The notes: generated from the letters alone by a model not told the origin. Counted from the stretch's first letter, positions 1 to 11,049 are shown. The stretch: 64,000 nucleotides of DNA from Pseudomonas sp. stari2 (GCF_040760005.1 NZ_CP099760.1:6246574-6310573), one strand, 5' to 3'. Program-made: numbers and translations.

Positions 1-123
1 CAGTTGCACCGCCAGATCTCGCTGCGACGGCAGTGCATCACCGGGACCGAAACCCTGCTCGGTAATCAGTTTGCGGATCGCTTGCAGCGCCACTTCGGGT
101 ACGGCGCGGGAGATCGAGTTCAT
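1..123 (-). CDS. GntR-family transcriptional regulator, N-terminal part (cut by window edge)
   Basis: Only the first 41 codons lie in the window; the gene continues past the left edge. The peptide starts MNSISRAVPEVALQAIRKLI and runs into GDALPSQRDLAVQL. This is the start of the winged-helix DNA-binding domain of FadR/GntR-type repressors, where a helix of about 20 residues is followed by a (L/P)PS(E/Q)R(D/E)LA motif. It is divergent from the amino-acid ABC importer at 380-3238, so it may regulate that operon. An in-frame TTG about 8 codons upstream is an alternative start. The ligand class cannot be told from this fragment. Confidence 0.72.
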   Translation of the reverse strand, partial: MNSISRAVPEVALQAIRKLITEQGFGPGDALPSQRDLAVQL

Positions 124-232
124 GGTTTTCCAGTCGGACCAGGCCAAGGTGCGGCCAGTTGTAAAGCTATTCGAGGCGTCAGGCAAGTCATGCCCCAGCG
201 GGGTTCGACGGCGCACGCCGATGCGCTATCGC

Positions 233-253
233 AGTGCGAAATCCAACCGCACT
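233..253. promoter_or_regulatory. Inverted repeat, possible operator or activator site upstream of the ABC importer
   Basis: A perfect 6-bp inverted repeat (AGTGCG, 9-nt spacer, CGCACT) lies in the 256-bp gap between the GntR gene and the importer, about 65 bp upstream of the sigma-54 promoter at 318-334. The position fits an enhancer-type activator site or a GntR operator. The half-site orientation (GTGC..GCAC) is opposite to the NtrC consensus, so NtrC is not the obvious ligand. Function is inferred from position only. Confidence 0.35.
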
Positions 254-317
254 GTTCAGACCAGTAAGACCGAGAGAACCCGCTAAACCCGTGGCTTTGC
301 GCAGCCAAACCGCTGTC

Positions 318-334
318 TTGGCACGGCCCGTGCT
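318..334 (+). promoter_or_regulatory. Sigma-54 (RpoN) promoter of the amino-acid ABC importer
   Basis: TTGGCACGGCCCGTGCT has the invariant GG (320-321) and GC (332-333) separated by exactly 10 nt. It also matches the extended TGGCACG..TGCT consensus very closely. Transcription would start near 345, about 35 nt before the ATG at 380. This implies that the importer is switched on by an enhancer-binding protein, as is common for amino-acid uptake systems in Pseudomonas. Confidence 0.75.
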
Positions 335-379
335 CTGTCCGATCGCAGAATTCACTTCCCGCCGATCCGGAGATTGTCC

Positions 380-1165
380 ATGACGAAGCGTTACAGCGCC
401 CTCCTCGCCGCCCTGTTTGCCGGTCTGATGCTCAGCCAGGTCCCCGCCCATGCCGACGGTCTGGACGACGTAGTCAAACGCGGCACCTTGAAAGTCGCGG
501 TACCTCAGGACTTCCCGCCCTTCGGTTCGGTCGGCCCGGACATGAAGCCGCGCGGCCTGGACATCGATACTGCGAAACTGCTGGCCGACCAGCTCAAGGT
601 CAAACTCGAACTGACCCCGGTCAACAGTACCAACCGCATCCCGTTCCTCACCACCGGCAAGGTCGATCTGGTGATCTCCAGCCTCGGCAAGAACCCCGAA
701 CGCGAGAAAGTCATCGATTTCTCCCGCGCTTATGCACCGTTCTATCTCGCCGTGTTCGGGCCGCCGGATGCAGCCGTCAGCACCCTGGACGACCTCAAGG
801 GCAAGACCATCAGCGTCACTCGTGGCGCCATCGAAGACATCGAGCTGACCAAGGTCGCTCCCGAAGGCGTGACCATCAAGCGCTTCGAAGACAACAACTC
901 GACCATCGCCGCCTACCTCGCAGGGCAAGTCGATCTGATCGCCAGCGGCAACGTGGTGATGGTCGCAATCAGCGAAAAGAGCCCGAAGCGCGTACCGGCG
1001 CTGAAGGTGAAGCTCAAGGATTCGCCGGTCTACGTCGGCGTGAACAAGAACGAGCCGGCGCTGCTGGGCAAGGTCAACGAGATCCTCACCACCGCCAAGG
1101 CTGACGGCGCGCTGGAAAAGAACGCGCAGACCTGGCTCAAAGAGCCGCTGCCGGCCGACCTCTGA
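380..1165 (+). CDS. Polar amino-acid ABC transporter, periplasmic substrate-binding protein
   Basis: Family 3 extracellular solute-binding protein (SBP_bac_3), 261 aa, the normal length. A signal peptide covers about residues 1-25 with a likely cut after AHA, before DGLDDVVKRGTLKVAV, the typical first strand of the family. The family signature region is GLDIDTAKLLADQL near residue 60. It captures an amino acid in the periplasm and delivers it to the two permeases encoded next. The ATG at 380 has GGAG about 9 nt upstream; a TTG two codons earlier is less likely. It is first gene of a four-gene operon behind a sigma-54 promoter. Substrate is unknown; glutamate, aspartate, cystine or other polar amino acids are possible. 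Confidence 0.9.
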   Translation: MTKRYSALLAALFAGLMLSQVPAHADGLDDVVKRGTLKVAVPQDFPPFGSVGPDMKPRGLDIDTAKLLADQLKVKLELTPVNSTNRIPFLTTGKVDLVISSLGKNPEREKVIDFSRAYAPFYLAVFGPPDAAVSTLDDLKGKTISVTRGAIEDIELTKVAPEGVTIKRFEDNNSTIAAYLAGQVDLIASGNVVMVAISEKSPKRVPALKVKLKDSPVYVGVNKNEPALLGKVNEILTTAKADGALEKNAQTWLKEPLPADL

Positions 1166-1186
1166 CCGGCGCTGCGGGAGACTTTC

Positions 1187-1867
1187 ATGGCCTATCAGTT
1201 CGATTTCTTGCCGGTGGTGGAAAACACCGACCTGCTGCTCCGCGGGGCGTTGTTCACCCTTGAGCTGACGGCCATCGGTGCGCTGTTCGGGGTTGGCGTG
1301 GGCATCGCCGGGGCGCTGGTGCGGGCGTGGAACATCCGCCCGTTTTCGACGATCTTCGGTGTCTACGTCGAGTTGATCCGCAACACGCCGTTCCTGGTGC
1401 AACTGTTTTTCATCTTTTTCGGCCTGCCGTCCCTCGGCGTGCAGATTTCCGAGTGGCAGGCCGCAGTGCTGGCGATGGTGATCAACCTCGGCGCGTACTC
1501 GACCGAGATCATCCGCGCCGGTATCCAGGCGATTCCGCGCGGGCAGCTGGAAGCCGCAGCCGCATTGGCGATGAGTCGTTTTGAAGCGTTCCGGCACGTG
1601 GTGCTGTTGCCGGCGCTGGGCAAGGTCTGGCCGGCCCTGAGCAGCCAGATCATCATCGTCATGCTCGGTTCGGCGGTGTGTTCGCAGATCGCCACCGAAG
1701 AGTTGAGCTTCGCCGCCAACTTCATTCAATCGCGTAACTTCCGCGCCTTTGAAACCTACGCCCTGACTACCCTCATTTATCTGTGCATGGCGCTGCTGAT
1801 CCGTCAGTTGCTGAACTGGCTCGGCCGGCGCTACCTGTCGAAAAGCAGCGCAAGGAGCAGCCGATGA
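1187..1867 (+). CDS. Amino-acid ABC transporter permease (first)
   Basis: 226-aa HisM/GlnP-type inner-membrane permease with several hydrophobic helices. It carries the conserved VELIRNTPFLVQLFFIFFGLP segment (about residues 60-80) and an EAA-type loop, EIIRAGIQAIPRGQLEAAAAL, that contacts the ATPase. GGGAG lies 7 nt before the ATG. The stop overlaps the start of the next permease by 4 nt (ATGA), which indicates translational coupling. It pairs with the second permease as a heterodimeric channel. Confidence 0.9.
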   Translation: MAYQFDFLPVVENTDLLLRGALFTLELTAIGALFGVGVGIAGALVRAWNIRPFSTIFGVYVELIRNTPFLVQLFFIFFGLPSLGVQISEWQAAVLAMVINLGAYSTEIIRAGIQAIPRGQLEAAAALAMSRFEAFRHVVLLPALGKVWPALSSQIIIVMLGSAVCSQIATEELSFAANFIQSRNFRAFETYALTTLIYLCMALLIRQLLNWLGRRYLSKSSARSSR

Positions 1868-2514
1868 GCGATTTCACGTTCTGGGACATCCTGCGCAACC
1901 TGCTCACCGGCCTGCAATGGACGCTGGCGTTGTCGCTGGTGGCATTCATCGGCGGCGGGATCGTCGGGTTGCTGATCCTGATCATGCGTATCTCGAAAAA
2001 CCCGCTGCCCAGCAGTATCGCCCGCACCTGGATCGAACTGTTCCAGGGCACCCCGCTGTTGATGCAGCTGTTTCTGGTGTTCTTCGGCGTGGCGCTGGCC
2101 GGGGTCGAGATTTCGCCGTGGATGGCGGCGGCGATTGCCCTGACGCTGTTCACCAGCGCCTATCTGGCGGAGATCTGGCGTGGATGCGTCGAGGCAATTC
2201 CCAATGGCCAGTGGGAAGCTTCGTCGAGCCTGGCGCTCAATCCGCTTGAGCAACTGCGCTACGTGATCCTGCCGCAAGCGCTGCGCATCGCCGTGGCGCC
2301 GACCGTGGGCTTCTCGGTGCAAGTGATCAAGGGCACCGCGGTGACCTCAATCATCGGCTTCACCGAACTGACCAAGACCGGCGGCATGCTCGCCAACGCC
2401 ACCTTCGAACCGTTCATGGTCTACGGCCTCGTTGCCCTGGGCTACTTCCTGCTCTGCTACCCCCTGTCCCTCAGTGCGCGCTACCTGGAAAGGAGACTGC
2501 ATGCCTCTGCTTAG
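1864..2514 (+). CDS. Amino-acid ABC transporter permease (second)
   Basis: 216-aa paralogue of the preceding permease, same HisM/GlnP family. WIELFQGTPLLMQLFLVFFG corresponds to the conserved helix of its partner, and the coupling loop reads EIWRGCVEAIPNGQWEASSSL. The chosen start (MSDFTFWDILRNLL) overlaps the upstream stop by 4 nt. Longer in-frame starts inside the upstream gene are unlikely. The 3' end overlaps the ATPase gene by 14 nt, so all four genes form one transcription unit. Confidence 0.9.
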   Translation: MSDFTFWDILRNLLTGLQWTLALSLVAFIGGGIVGLLILIMRISKNPLPSSIARTWIELFQGTPLLMQLFLVFFGVALAGVEISPWMAAAIALTLFTSAYLAEIWRGCVEAIPNGQWEASSSLALNPLEQLRYVILPQALRIAVAPTVGFSVQVIKGTAVTSIIGFTELTKTGGMLANATFEPFMVYGLVALGYFLLCYPLSLSARYLERRLHASA

Positions 2515-3238
2515 AATTTCCGCCCTGCATAAATACTACGGCGATCACCACGTGCTCAAAGGCATCGACCTGAGTGTCGAGGAAGGCCAAGTGGTGGCGA
2601 TCATCGGCCGTAGCGGCTCGGGAAAATCCACCCTGTTGCGCACCCTCAACGGCCTGGAGTCGATCAACGACGGCGTGATCGAAGTCGACGGCGAATACCT
2701 CGACGCGGCCCGCGCCGACCTGCGCAGCCTGCGGCAGAAAGTCGGAATGGTGTTTCAGCAGTTCAACCTGTTCCCGCACCTGACGGTGGGCGAAAACGTG
2801 ATGCTCGCACCTCAAGTGGTGCAGAAAATGCCCAAGGCCAAAGCTGCGGAACTGGCGCGGCAGATGCTGGAGCGCGTCGGCCTGGGTGAAAAGTTCGATG
2901 CCTTCCCGGAGCGCCTCTCGGGCGGCCAGCAACAACGCGTGGCGATTGCCCGGGCGCTGGCGATGTCGCCCAAGGTACTGCTGTGCGACGAGATCACCTC
3001 GGCGCTGGACCCGGAACTGGTCAACGAAGTCCTGAGCGTGGTCCGACAACTGGCCAAAGAAGGCATGACGCTGATCATGGTCACCCACGAAATGCGCTTC
3101 GCACGGGAGGTTGGGGATAAACTGGTGTTCATGCACCAGGGCAAGGTGCATGAGGTGGGCGACCCGAAGGTGCTGTTTGCCGATCCGCAGACGCCGGAGC
3201 TGGCGAATTTCATCGGAACCGTGGAAGTCGCAGGCTGA
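2501..3238 (+). CDS. Amino-acid ABC transporter ATP-binding protein
   Basis: 245-aa GlnQ/HisP-type ATPase that powers the importer. Walker A GRSGSGKST is at about residues 35-43, followed by a Q-loop (FQQFNLFPH), the ABC signature LSGGQQQR, Walker B VLLCDEITSALDP and the switch histidine in MVTHEM. The Asp of the usual DEPTSALDP is kept but the Pro is Ile (DEITSALDP), a variation seen in polar amino-acid ATPases. The start MPLLRISALHKYYG lies inside the end of the permease gene. No clear terminator follows before ppx. Confidence 0.92.
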   Translation: MPLLRISALHKYYGDHHVLKGIDLSVEEGQVVAIIGRSGSGKSTLLRTLNGLESINDGVIEVDGEYLDAARADLRSLRQKVGMVFQQFNLFPHLTVGENVMLAPQVVQKMPKAKAAELARQMLERVGLGEKFDAFPERLSGGQQQRVAIARALAMSPKVLLCDEITSALDPELVNEVLSVVRQLAKEGMTLIMVTHEMRFAREVGDKLVFMHQGKVHEVGDPKVLFADPQTPELANFIGTVEVAG

Positions 3239-3342
3239 AAGCAGGCCGTCAGTGCGCTAAATCAAGGGTTTGAACCGTGCGCGTTGGCGGCAGCGTTTGA
3301 TCGTGGCACGATGTCGGGGTTATCGACCGAGACCCCCTGACC

Positions 3343-4845
3343 ATGCCCCAATCCCAAGCCAAGAATCTGTCCCTGATCGCCGCGATCGACCTGGGCTCCA
3401 ACAGCTTCCATATGGTCGTGGCCAAGGCCCAGAACGGCGAAATCCGTATTCTCGAACGGCTCGGGGAAAAGGTTCAGCTGGCCGCCGGCATCGACGATGA
3501 GCGTCAGCTCAACGAAGAATCCATGCAGCGCGGGCTCGACTGCCTCAAGCGCTTTGCCCAACTGATCAACGGCATGCCGCTGGGCGCTGTGCGGATCGTC
3601 GGTACCAACGCCCTGCGTGAGGCGCGCAACCGTGGCGAATTCATCCGCCGCGCCGAAGAAATCCTCGGCCACCCGGTGGAAGTCATCTCCGGCCGTGAAG
3701 AAGCGCGTCTGATCTACCTCGGCGTGTCCCACACCCTCGCCGACACTCCGGGCAAACGCCTGGTCGCCGACATCGGCGGTGGCAGTACCGAATTCATCAT
3801 CGGGCAACGATTCGAGCCATTGTTGCGCGAAAGCCTGCAAATGGGCTGCGTGAGCTTCACCCAGCGCTATTTCAAGGACGGCAAGATCACCCCGGCACGC
3901 TACGCCCAGGCTTACACGGCGGCGCGGCTGGAGATCATGAGCATCGAACACGCCCTGCACCGTCTGACCTGGGATGAAGCCATCGGCTCCTCGGGCACCA
4001 TCCGTGCCATCGGCTTGGCACTGAAGGCCGGCGGACACGGCACCGGCGAAGTGAACGCCGAAGGCCTGGCGTGGCTCAAGCGTCGCCTGTTCAAGCTGGG
4101 CGATGTCGACAAGATCGATTTCGAAGGGATCAAACCGGATCGCCGCGCGATCTTCCCCGCAGGTTTAGCGATTCTTGAAGCGATCTTCGACGCCCTCGAA
4201 CTGCAACGTATGGATCACTGCGAAGGCGCGCTGCGTGAAGGCGTGCTCTACGACCTGCTTGGCCGCCATCATCACGAAGACGTGCGCGAACGCACCCTGA
4301 CCTCGCTCATGGAGCGCTACCACGTCGACCTGGAACAAGCCGCGCGGGTCGAGCGCAAAGCCCTGCACGCCTTCGATCAGGTCGCCGTGGACTGGGAGCT
4401 GGACGACGGTATCTGGCGCGAACTGCTGGGCTGGGCGGCGAAAGTGCACGAAGTCGGGCTCGACATCGCTCACTACCACTACCACAAGCACGGCGCCTAC
4501 CTGATCGAGCACTCGGACCTCGCCGGGTTCTCCCGCGAAGACCAGCAAATGCTCGCCCTGCTGGTGCGCGGCCACCGCCGCAACATCCCCAAGGACAAGT
4601 TCGCCGAGTTCGGCGACGACGGCGACAAGCTGATCCGCCTGTGCGTGCTGCTGCGCTTCGCGATCCTGTTCCATCACATTCGCGGCACCCAGACCATGCC
4701 GCAAGTGGCGCTGCATGCCAACGGCAACAACCTCGACGTGGAATTCCCGGAGAACTGGCTGGATGAAAATCAGCTGACCCAGGCGGACTTCGCGCTTGAG
4801 GCCGAGTGGCTGACACGGGTGGGCATCGTCCTGACCGTGCACTGA
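3343..4845 (+). CDS. ppx: Exopolyphosphatase
   Basis: 500-aa Ppx/GppA-family enzyme that removes terminal phosphates from inorganic polyphosphate. The ASKHA actin-like fold is shown by the phosphate-1 motif [17 protein letters not shown] (about residues 10-26) and by [14 protein letters not shown] near residue 140. The C-terminal half has the HD-like helical domain ([22 protein letters not shown]) found in long Ppx proteins. It is convergent with ppk, the opposing polyphosphate synthase, and shares one bidirectional terminator. This is the same arrangement as in P. aeruginosa. Confidence 0.95.
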   Translation: MPQSQAKNLSLIAAIDLGSNSFHMVVAKAQNGEIRILERLGEKVQLAAGIDDERQLNEESMQRGLDCLKRFAQLINGMPLGAVRIVGTNALREARNRGEFIRRAEEILGHPVEVISGREEARLIYLGVSHTLADTPGKRLVADIGGGSTEFIIGQRFEPLLRESLQMGCVSFTQRYFKDGKITPARYAQAYTAARLEIMSIEHALHRLTWDEAIGSSGTIRAIGLALKAGGHGTGEVNAEGLAWLKRRLFKLGDVDKIDFEGIKPDRRAIFPAGLAILEAIFDALELQRMDHCEGALREGVLYDLLGRHHHEDVRERTLTSLMERYHVDLEQAARVERKALHAFDQVAVDWELDDGIWRELLGWAAKVHEVGLDIAHYHYHKHGAYLIEHSDLAGFSREDQQMLALLVRGHRRNIPKDKFAEFGDDGDKLIRLCVLLRFAILFHHIRGTQTMPQVALHANGNNLDVEFPENWLDENQLTQADFALEAEWLTRVGIVLTVH

Positions 4846-4860
4846 ATAACCGACAGGCAC

Positions 4861-4892
4861 AAAAAAGGCGATCCGGATGGATCGCCTTTTTT
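4861..4892. terminator. Bidirectional rho-independent terminator between ppx and ppk
   Basis: A perfect hairpin with 14-bp arms (A-tract, GGCGATCC, 4-nt loop, GGATCGCC, T-tract) lies between the convergent stops of ppx (4845) and ppk (4912). The A and T tracts at the two ends allow termination in both directions. Confidence 0.9.
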
Positions 4893-4911
4893 ATTGCGCC
4901 GAAATCTTCAG

Positions 4912-7137
4912 TCAACTGCTGACCGGCAGAATCGGGCTGCCCAACCGCTCCAGTAACGTCGCCTGCGCACTGCGCGGGTTCTGGTTGCCGGTCGGCGTGT
5001 TGCGGATGTAGCGGCCATCCGACTGCAGGCTCCAGCTGTGGGTGTTGTCGGTCAGGTACAGCTCCAGCTCTTTCTTGACCCGGGTCAGCAGCTTCTTGCC
5101 TTCCACCGGGAAGCAAGTCTCGACGCGCTTGTCGAGGTTGCGCTCCATCCAGTCGGCACTGGACAGGAACATCTGCTCCTCGCCGCCATTGAGGAAGTAG
5201 AAAACCCGGGTGTGTTCAAGGAAGCGACCGATGATCGAGCGCACGTGGATGTTGTGCGAAACCCCGGCGATGCCCGGACGCAGGCAGCACATGCCGCGCA
5301 CCACCAGATCGATGCGCACACCGGACTGGCTGGCCTTGTACAGCGCGCGGATGATCTTCGGATCGGTCAGCGAGTTGAACTTGGCGATGATGTGCGCAGG
5401 CTTGCCGTCGAGCGCGAATTGCGTCTCGCGCAGGATCATGTCGAGCATGCCCTTCTTCAGGGTGAACGGCGCGTGCAGCAGCTTCTTCATGCGCAGCGTC
5501 TTGCCCATGCCGATCAACTGGCTGAACAGTTTGCCGACGTCTTCGCACAAGGCGTCGTCGGAGGTCAGCAGGCTGTAGTCGGTGTACAGACGGGCGTTGC
5601 CGGCGTGGTAGTTACCGGTGCCGAGGTGCGCGTAACGCACGATCTCGCCAGCCTCGCGGCGCAGGATCAGCATCATCTTGGCGTGGGTCTTGAAGCCGAC
5701 CACGCCGTAGATCACCACCGCACCGGCCGCTTGCAGACGGCTGGCCAGTTGCAGGTTGGATTCTTCGTCGAAGCGCGCCCGCAGCTCGATGACCGCCGTC
5801 ACTTCCTTGCCGTTACGCGCGGCATCTACCAGCGCATCGACGATTTCCGAGTTGGCGCCGGAACGGTACAGGGTCTGGCGCACGGCAAGAACGTGCGGGT
5901 CTTTCGCGGCCTGGCGCAGCAGGTCGACCACCGGGGTGAACGACTCGAACGGGTGCAGCAGCAGAATGTCCTGCTTGCTGATCACGCTGAAAATATTCTC
6001 GCTGTTTTGCAGCAATTTCGGAATCTGCGGCGTGAACGGCGTGTATTGCAGCTCCGGATGGCTGTCCAGACCGGTGATGCTGAACAGACGCGTCAGGTTG
6101 ACCGGACCGTTGACCTGATACAGCTCGGTCTCGCTCAGGTTGAACTGCTTGAGCAGGTAATCCGACAGATGTTTCGGGCAGGTGTCGGCGACTTCCAGGC
6201 GCACGGCGTCGCCGTAACGACGGGAGAACAACTCGCCACGCAGGGCGCGGGCCAAGTCTTCGACGTCTTCGGAATCGAGCGCAAGGTCGGCGTTCCGGGT
6301 CAGACGGAACTGGTAACAGCCCTTTACCTTCATGCCCTGGAACAGGTCATCGGCGTGAGCGTGAATCATTGACGACAGGAACACATAGTTGTCGCCAGGG
6401 CCGCCGACTTCTTCCGGCACCTTGATGATCCGTGGCAGCAGACGCGGCGCCGGGATGATCGCCAGACCGGAGTCGCGACCGAAGGCGTCGATACCTTCGA
6501 GCTCGACGATGAAGTTCAGGCTCTTGTTCACCAGCAACGGGAACGGGTGCGTCGGGTCGAGGCCGATCGGCGTAATGATCGGCGCGATCTCGTCGCGAAA
6601 ATAACGGCGCACCCAGGTCTTGAGCTTGGTGGTCCAGTAGCGGCGACGGATAAAGCGGATCTGGTGCTTTTCCAGCTCGGGCAGCAGGATGTCGTTGAGG
6701 ATCGCGTACTGGCGGTCGACGTGACCGTGCACCAGTTCGCTGATCCGCGCCAATGCCTGATGCGGTTGCAGGCCGTCGGCGCCGGCCTGTTCACGAGCGA
6801 AAGTGATCTGCTTCTTGAGGCCAGCGACGCGGATCTCGAAGAATTCGTCGAGGTTGCTGGAGAAGATCAGCAGGAACTTCAGCCGCTCCAGCAACGGGTA
6901 GGACTCGTCCAGCGCCTGTTCCAGCACGCGGATGTTGAACTGCAGTTGCGACAATTCCCGGTGGATATACAGGCTGCTGTCATCCAGACCGGGAATCGCG
7001 ATCACCGGAGCCGCCGCTGCGGGCTCTGACGCCGGCGCGGGTGGCGCAGGCTCGAGTTCCGGCGGGGTTTCGGTAATCTGCTCGACCACGGGTTGAGCTT
7101 CTTTTACGGCAACTTCACTGAGTCCTTCGGTATTCAT
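4912..7137 (-). CDS. ppk1: Polyphosphate kinase 1
   Basis: 741-aa PPK1, which reversibly makes long-chain polyphosphate from ATP. After a Pro/Ala-rich N-terminal extension of about 45 residues comes the PPK N domain ([20 protein letters not shown]). The middle domain follows, and then the two PLD-like catalytic C domains containing [13 protein letters not shown] and [20 protein letters not shown] with the autophosphorylated histidine. It lies 18 bp downstream of hemB on the same strand and probably shares its transcript. Confidence 0.95.
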   Translation of the reverse strand: MNTEGLSEVAVKEAQPVVEQITETPPELEPAPPAPASEPAAAAPVIAIPGLDDSSLYIHRELSQLQFNIRVLEQALDESYPLLERLKFLLIFSSNLDEFFEIRVAGLKKQITFAREQAGADGLQPHQALARISELVHGHVDRQYAILNDILLPELEKHQIRFIRRRYWTTKLKTWVRRYFRDEIAPIITPIGLDPTHPFPLLVNKSLNFIVELEGIDAFGRDSGLAIIPAPRLLPRIIKVPEEVGGPGDNYVFLSSMIHAHADDLFQGMKVKGCYQFRLTRNADLALDSEDVEDLARALRGELFSRRYGDAVRLEVADTCPKHLSDYLLKQFNLSETELYQVNGPVNLTRLFSITGLDSHPELQYTPFTPQIPKLLQNSENIFSVISKQDILLLHPFESFTPVVDLLRQAAKDPHVLAVRQTLYRSGANSEIVDALVDAARNGKEVTAVIELRARFDEESNLQLASRLQAAGAVVIYGVVGFKTHAKMMLILRREAGEIVRYAHLGTGNYHAGNARLYTDYSLLTSDDALCEDVGKLFSQLIGMGKTLRMKKLLHAPFTLKKGMLDMILRETQFALDGKPAHIIAKFNSLTDPKIIRALYKASQSGVRIDLVVRGMCCLRPGIAGVSHNIHVRSIIGRFLEHTRVFYFLNGGEEQMFLSSADWMERNLDKRVETCFPVEGKKLLTRVKKELELYLTDNTHSWSLQSDGRYIRNTPTGNQNPRSAQATLLERLGSPILPVSS

Positions 7138-7155
7138 CGAATGTTCCTGGGAGGG

Positions 7156-8295
<1,140 letters not shown>

Positions 8296-8377
8296 TTAAC
8301 GTCGAGACACATTTCGACACTTTCCTGAATGTGTCCGAAGGGTTAGGCTGCGCGTTCATTTCGCCAGCACCCAGACA

Positions 8378-9034
8378 ATGCTCCAACAATTTCTGCATGA
8401 CTTCGGCTACTTTGCCCTGTTTCTCGGCACGTTCTTCGAAGGCGAAACCATCCTGGTGCTCGCGGGCTTCCTCGCGTTCCGTGGTTACATGGACATCAAT
8501 CTGGTGGTGGTCGTGGCGTTCTTCGGCAGCTATGCCGGCGATCAGCTGTGGTACTTCCTGGGCCGCAAGCACGGGCGCAAGTTGCTGGCGCGCAAACCGC
8601 GCTGGCAAATGATGGGCGACCGCGCGCTGGAGCATATCCGCAAGCACCCGGACATCTGGGTCCTGAGCTTCCGCTTCGTTTACGGCCTGCGCACGGTGAT
8701 GCCGGTGGCGATCGGTCTGTCGGGCTACCCGCCGGGACGCTATCTGCTGCTGAATGGCATTGGCGCTGCGATCTGGGCCGCCGCCCTGGCTGCGGCCGCG
8801 TACCACTTCGGTGCGGTGCTCGAAGGCATGCTGGGCAGCATCAAGAAGTATGAACTGTGGGTACTTGGCGCGCTGCTGGTACTGGGCGTCGGTCTTTGGC
8901 TGCGCCGCCGGTTCAAGAATGCCTGGCTGGCCAGGAAGGTCTACGAAGACGAGCAGGCCGAACAACTGGCCAAGGCTGAACGGCATAAAGCCGAACAGGC
9001 CAAATCCGCCGAACCTAAGACGCCAGCCGAGTAA
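8378..9034 (+). CDS. DedA family membrane protein
   Basis: 218-aa DedA/SNARE-associated (VTT domain) inner-membrane protein. Family hallmarks are FFEGETILVLAGFLAFRGYMD near the N-terminus, GDQLWYFLGRKHGRKLL, and the RFVYGLRTVMPVAIGLSGYP segment with conserved Arg and Gly-Pro. Four or more hydrophobic helices are followed by a charged Lys/Glu/Ala-rich tail of about 45 residues. DedA proteins take part in membrane lipid carrier recycling and envelope homeostasis; the substrate here is not known. The 3' end overlaps the convergent downstream gene by 20 bp. Confidence 0.88.
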   Translation: MLQQFLHDFGYFALFLGTFFEGETILVLAGFLAFRGYMDINLVVVVAFFGSYAGDQLWYFLGRKHGRKLLARKPRWQMMGDRALEHIRKHPDIWVLSFRFVYGLRTVMPVAIGLSGYPPGRYLLLNGIGAAIWAAALAAAAYHFGAVLEGMLGSIKKYELWVLGALLVLGVGLWLRRRFKNAWLARKVYEDEQAEQLAKAERHKAEQAKSAEPKTPAE

Positions 9035-10250
9035 ACCGCTGGCGGCAGTAATACAGCCCGATGCCACTGAACAGGCTGTAACCGAGCAGGCCGGCCCAGA
9101 CCCCGGGGCTGGCCGGCCAAAGCCCGACCTGCGGCGCCAGCCACACCAGCGGCACGTTCGCCGCCAACCGCAGTACCTCCAACTTCCCCGCCCAAGGGCG
9201 ATTCTCCAGGGCCACGCCCAACACAAACAAACCAAACGCCACCGCGCCCCAGCCCAGCACCAGGGCGCCGGTCGACAGGCTGCGCTCCAGGTTCATCAGG
9301 TAACTGCCCAGCGCAACGTACACGCCGAATTGCAGCAGCACGTACCACTGCTGTCGGGCGCCCAGCGGCACTTCGAATTTGCGGAACCGGCTCAAGTCCG
9401 GCTTGTGCATCGGGTACTTCGCCGCCACGTCCGCCGGGCGCCATCCTGTACGCATGAACCAGATCCGGATCCTGTCCCACATACGCTCGGCCCGGCGCGC
9501 GTCATCCCACAGCTGCGCGTAAAACTGCACGTTGGCCCACAACGGATTCCAGCTCGCCAGCGGTGTGGTCACGCCGAAAATCACCGGTTCGTTGTCGTCC
9601 TCTTCCTGGAACGAGCCGAACAGGCGATCCCAAATAATGAACACCCCGCCGTAGTTGCGATCCATGTAGAGAGCGTTCTGCGCATGGTGGGCCCGATGAT
9701 TGGACGGCGTGACGAAGATCCATTCGAACCAGCCGAGCTTGGGAATGTGCTTTGTATGCACCCAGAACTGATACAGCAGGTTCATCGCCGCGACACTGAC
9801 GAACACCAGCAGCGGCACACCGAGCACGGCCATCGGCAGGTAAAAGATCCAGCCCAGCAGAAACCCTGTGCTGGTCTGGCGCAAGGCGGTGGAAAGGTTG
9901 TAGTCCTCGCTCTGGTGATGCACCGAATGCGCCGCCCAGAGAATGTTCCGCTCGTGCCCCATGCGGTGCAGCCAGTAGTAGCAGAAGTCGTAGAGGACGA
10001 AAGCGAAGCCCCATGCCCAGACACTGTCCGCCGGCAACCTGAGCAGCGCCAGATGCTCCAGGGCAAAGCCGTAGGTCACCAGCCCCACGCCTTTGGTCAG
10101 CAGGCCGGTGGTGGTCGACAACACCCCGGTGCTGATGCTGTTCACCGCATCGGCCAGGCGATAGTTGCTCACCCCGCGCCAACGGTCGGCGATCAGCTCG
10201 GCCGCAATCAATACGAAGAAAAACGGCACCGCATACAGAATGAAGTTCAT
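9015..10250 (-). CDS. Sterol desaturase / fatty acid hydroxylase family membrane protein
   Basis: 411-aa integral membrane di-iron oxygenase. The three histidine clusters of the family are present: HRMGHE (after YYWL), HSVHHQ and, further on, NHRAHHAQN. The N-terminus (MNFILYAVPFFFVLIAAELI) and several C-terminal stretches are membrane helices. Such enzymes hydroxylate or desaturate lipid chains, but the substrate cannot be told from sequence. The start is the ATG at 10250; an upstream in-frame ATG at 10298 would add 16 polar residues before the first helix and is less likely. Confidence 0.85.
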   Translation of the reverse strand: MNFILYAVPFFFVLIAAELIADRWRGVSNYRLADAVNSISTGVLSTTTGLLTKGVGLVTYGFALEHLALLRLPADSVWAWGFAFVLYDFCYYWLHRMGHERNILWAAHSVHHQSEDYNLSTALRQTSTGFLLGWIFYLPMAVLGVPLLVFVSVAAMNLLYQFWVHTKHIPKLGWFEWIFVTPSNHRAHHAQNALYMDRNYGGVFIIWDRLFGSFQEEDDNEPVIFGVTTPLASWNPLWANVQFYAQLWDDARRAERMWDRIRIWFMRTGWRPADVAAKYPMHKPDLSRFRKFEVPLGARQQWYVLLQFGVYVALGSYLMNLERSLSTGALVLGWGAVAFGLFVLGVALENRPWAGKLEVLRLAANVPLVWLAPQVGLWPASPGVWAGLLGYSLFSGIGLYYCRQRFTRLAS

Positions 10251-10366
10251 GACGCGCCCTGATCGAGATCCGTGTGCACAGATCCTAGGTGTAGCCACGG
10301 CTTGGCCCTATGGCAACGAACGACAAATTAGTGGACATTTAGCGCCATGAATCTGGAGAGAAACCC

Positions 10367-11035
10367 ATGAGCAAAAAAGTTGCAGTGATCCTGTCCGGTT
10401 GCGGCGTGTACGACGGCGCCGAGATCCACGAAAGCGTCATCACCCTGCTTCGCCTCGACCAGCGCGGCGCCCAGGTGCAGTGCTTCGCCCCGGACATCGC
10501 GCAATTGCATGTGATCAACCACCTCACCGGCAAGGAAATGCCCGAGTCGCGCAACGTGCTGGTGGAGTCGGCGCGCATCGCCCGGGGCAACGTCAAGGAT
10601 GTCCGTGAAGCCGATGTCGATGATTTCGATGCGCTGATCGTGCCTGGCGGTTTTGGTGCAGCGAAGAACCTGTCGAACTTCGCCGTCGACGGCGCGGGCT
10701 GCTGCGTTCAGCCGGACGTGCTGGCGCTGACCGAGGCGTTTGCCGAAGCGGGCAAACCGGTGGGCCTGATGTGCATCTCGCCGGCACTGGCCGCCAAGAT
10801 CTACGGCCCGGGCGTGACCTGCACCATCGGTAATGACGCGGAGACGGCCAAGGCCATCGGCAAGATGGGCGCAACCCACGAAGACTGCGCGGTGACCGAC
10901 ATCATCGAAGACAAGGCGCGCAAACTGGTGACCACCCCGGCCTACATGCTGGCGCAGTCGATCAGTGAAGCGGCTTCGGGGATCAACAAATTGGTGGATC
11001 GCGTGCTTGAGCTGACCCACGAAAACGACGCCTGA
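10367..11035 (+). CDS. elbB: Isoprenoid biosynthesis glyoxalase ElbB
   Basis: 222-aa protein of the DJ-1/PfpI superfamily, ElbB (enhancing lycopene biosynthesis protein 2) type. MSKKVAVILSGCGVYDGAEIHESV is the typical start. LIVPGGFGAAKNLSNFA and the nucleophile-elbow region PVGLMCISPAL with its cysteine follow. Homologues show glyoxalase activity on small dicarbonyls. GGAGAG precedes the ATG by 7 nt. It stands alone, ahead of a palindromic repeat at 11050-11074. Confidence 0.9.
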   Translation: MSKKVAVILSGCGVYDGAEIHESVITLLRLDQRGAQVQCFAPDIAQLHVINHLTGKEMPESRNVLVESARIARGNVKDVREADVDDFDALIVPGGFGAAKNLSNFAVDGAGCCVQPDVLALTEAFAEAGKPVGLMCISPALAAKIYGPGVTCTIGNDAETAKAIGKMGATHEDCAVTDIIEDKARKLVTTPAYMLAQSISEAASGINKLVDRVLELTHENDA

Positions 11036-11049
11036 CCCGCGACAATGAT

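Noticed and set aside
188..1729. 513-aa open frame on the minus strand over the ABC importer
   Set aside because: Antisense shadow of two well-supported genes; composition rich in Arg/His/Gln without domains.
5038..6372. 444-aa plus-strand frame inside ppk
   Set aside because: Shadow of ppk; long only because of high GC.
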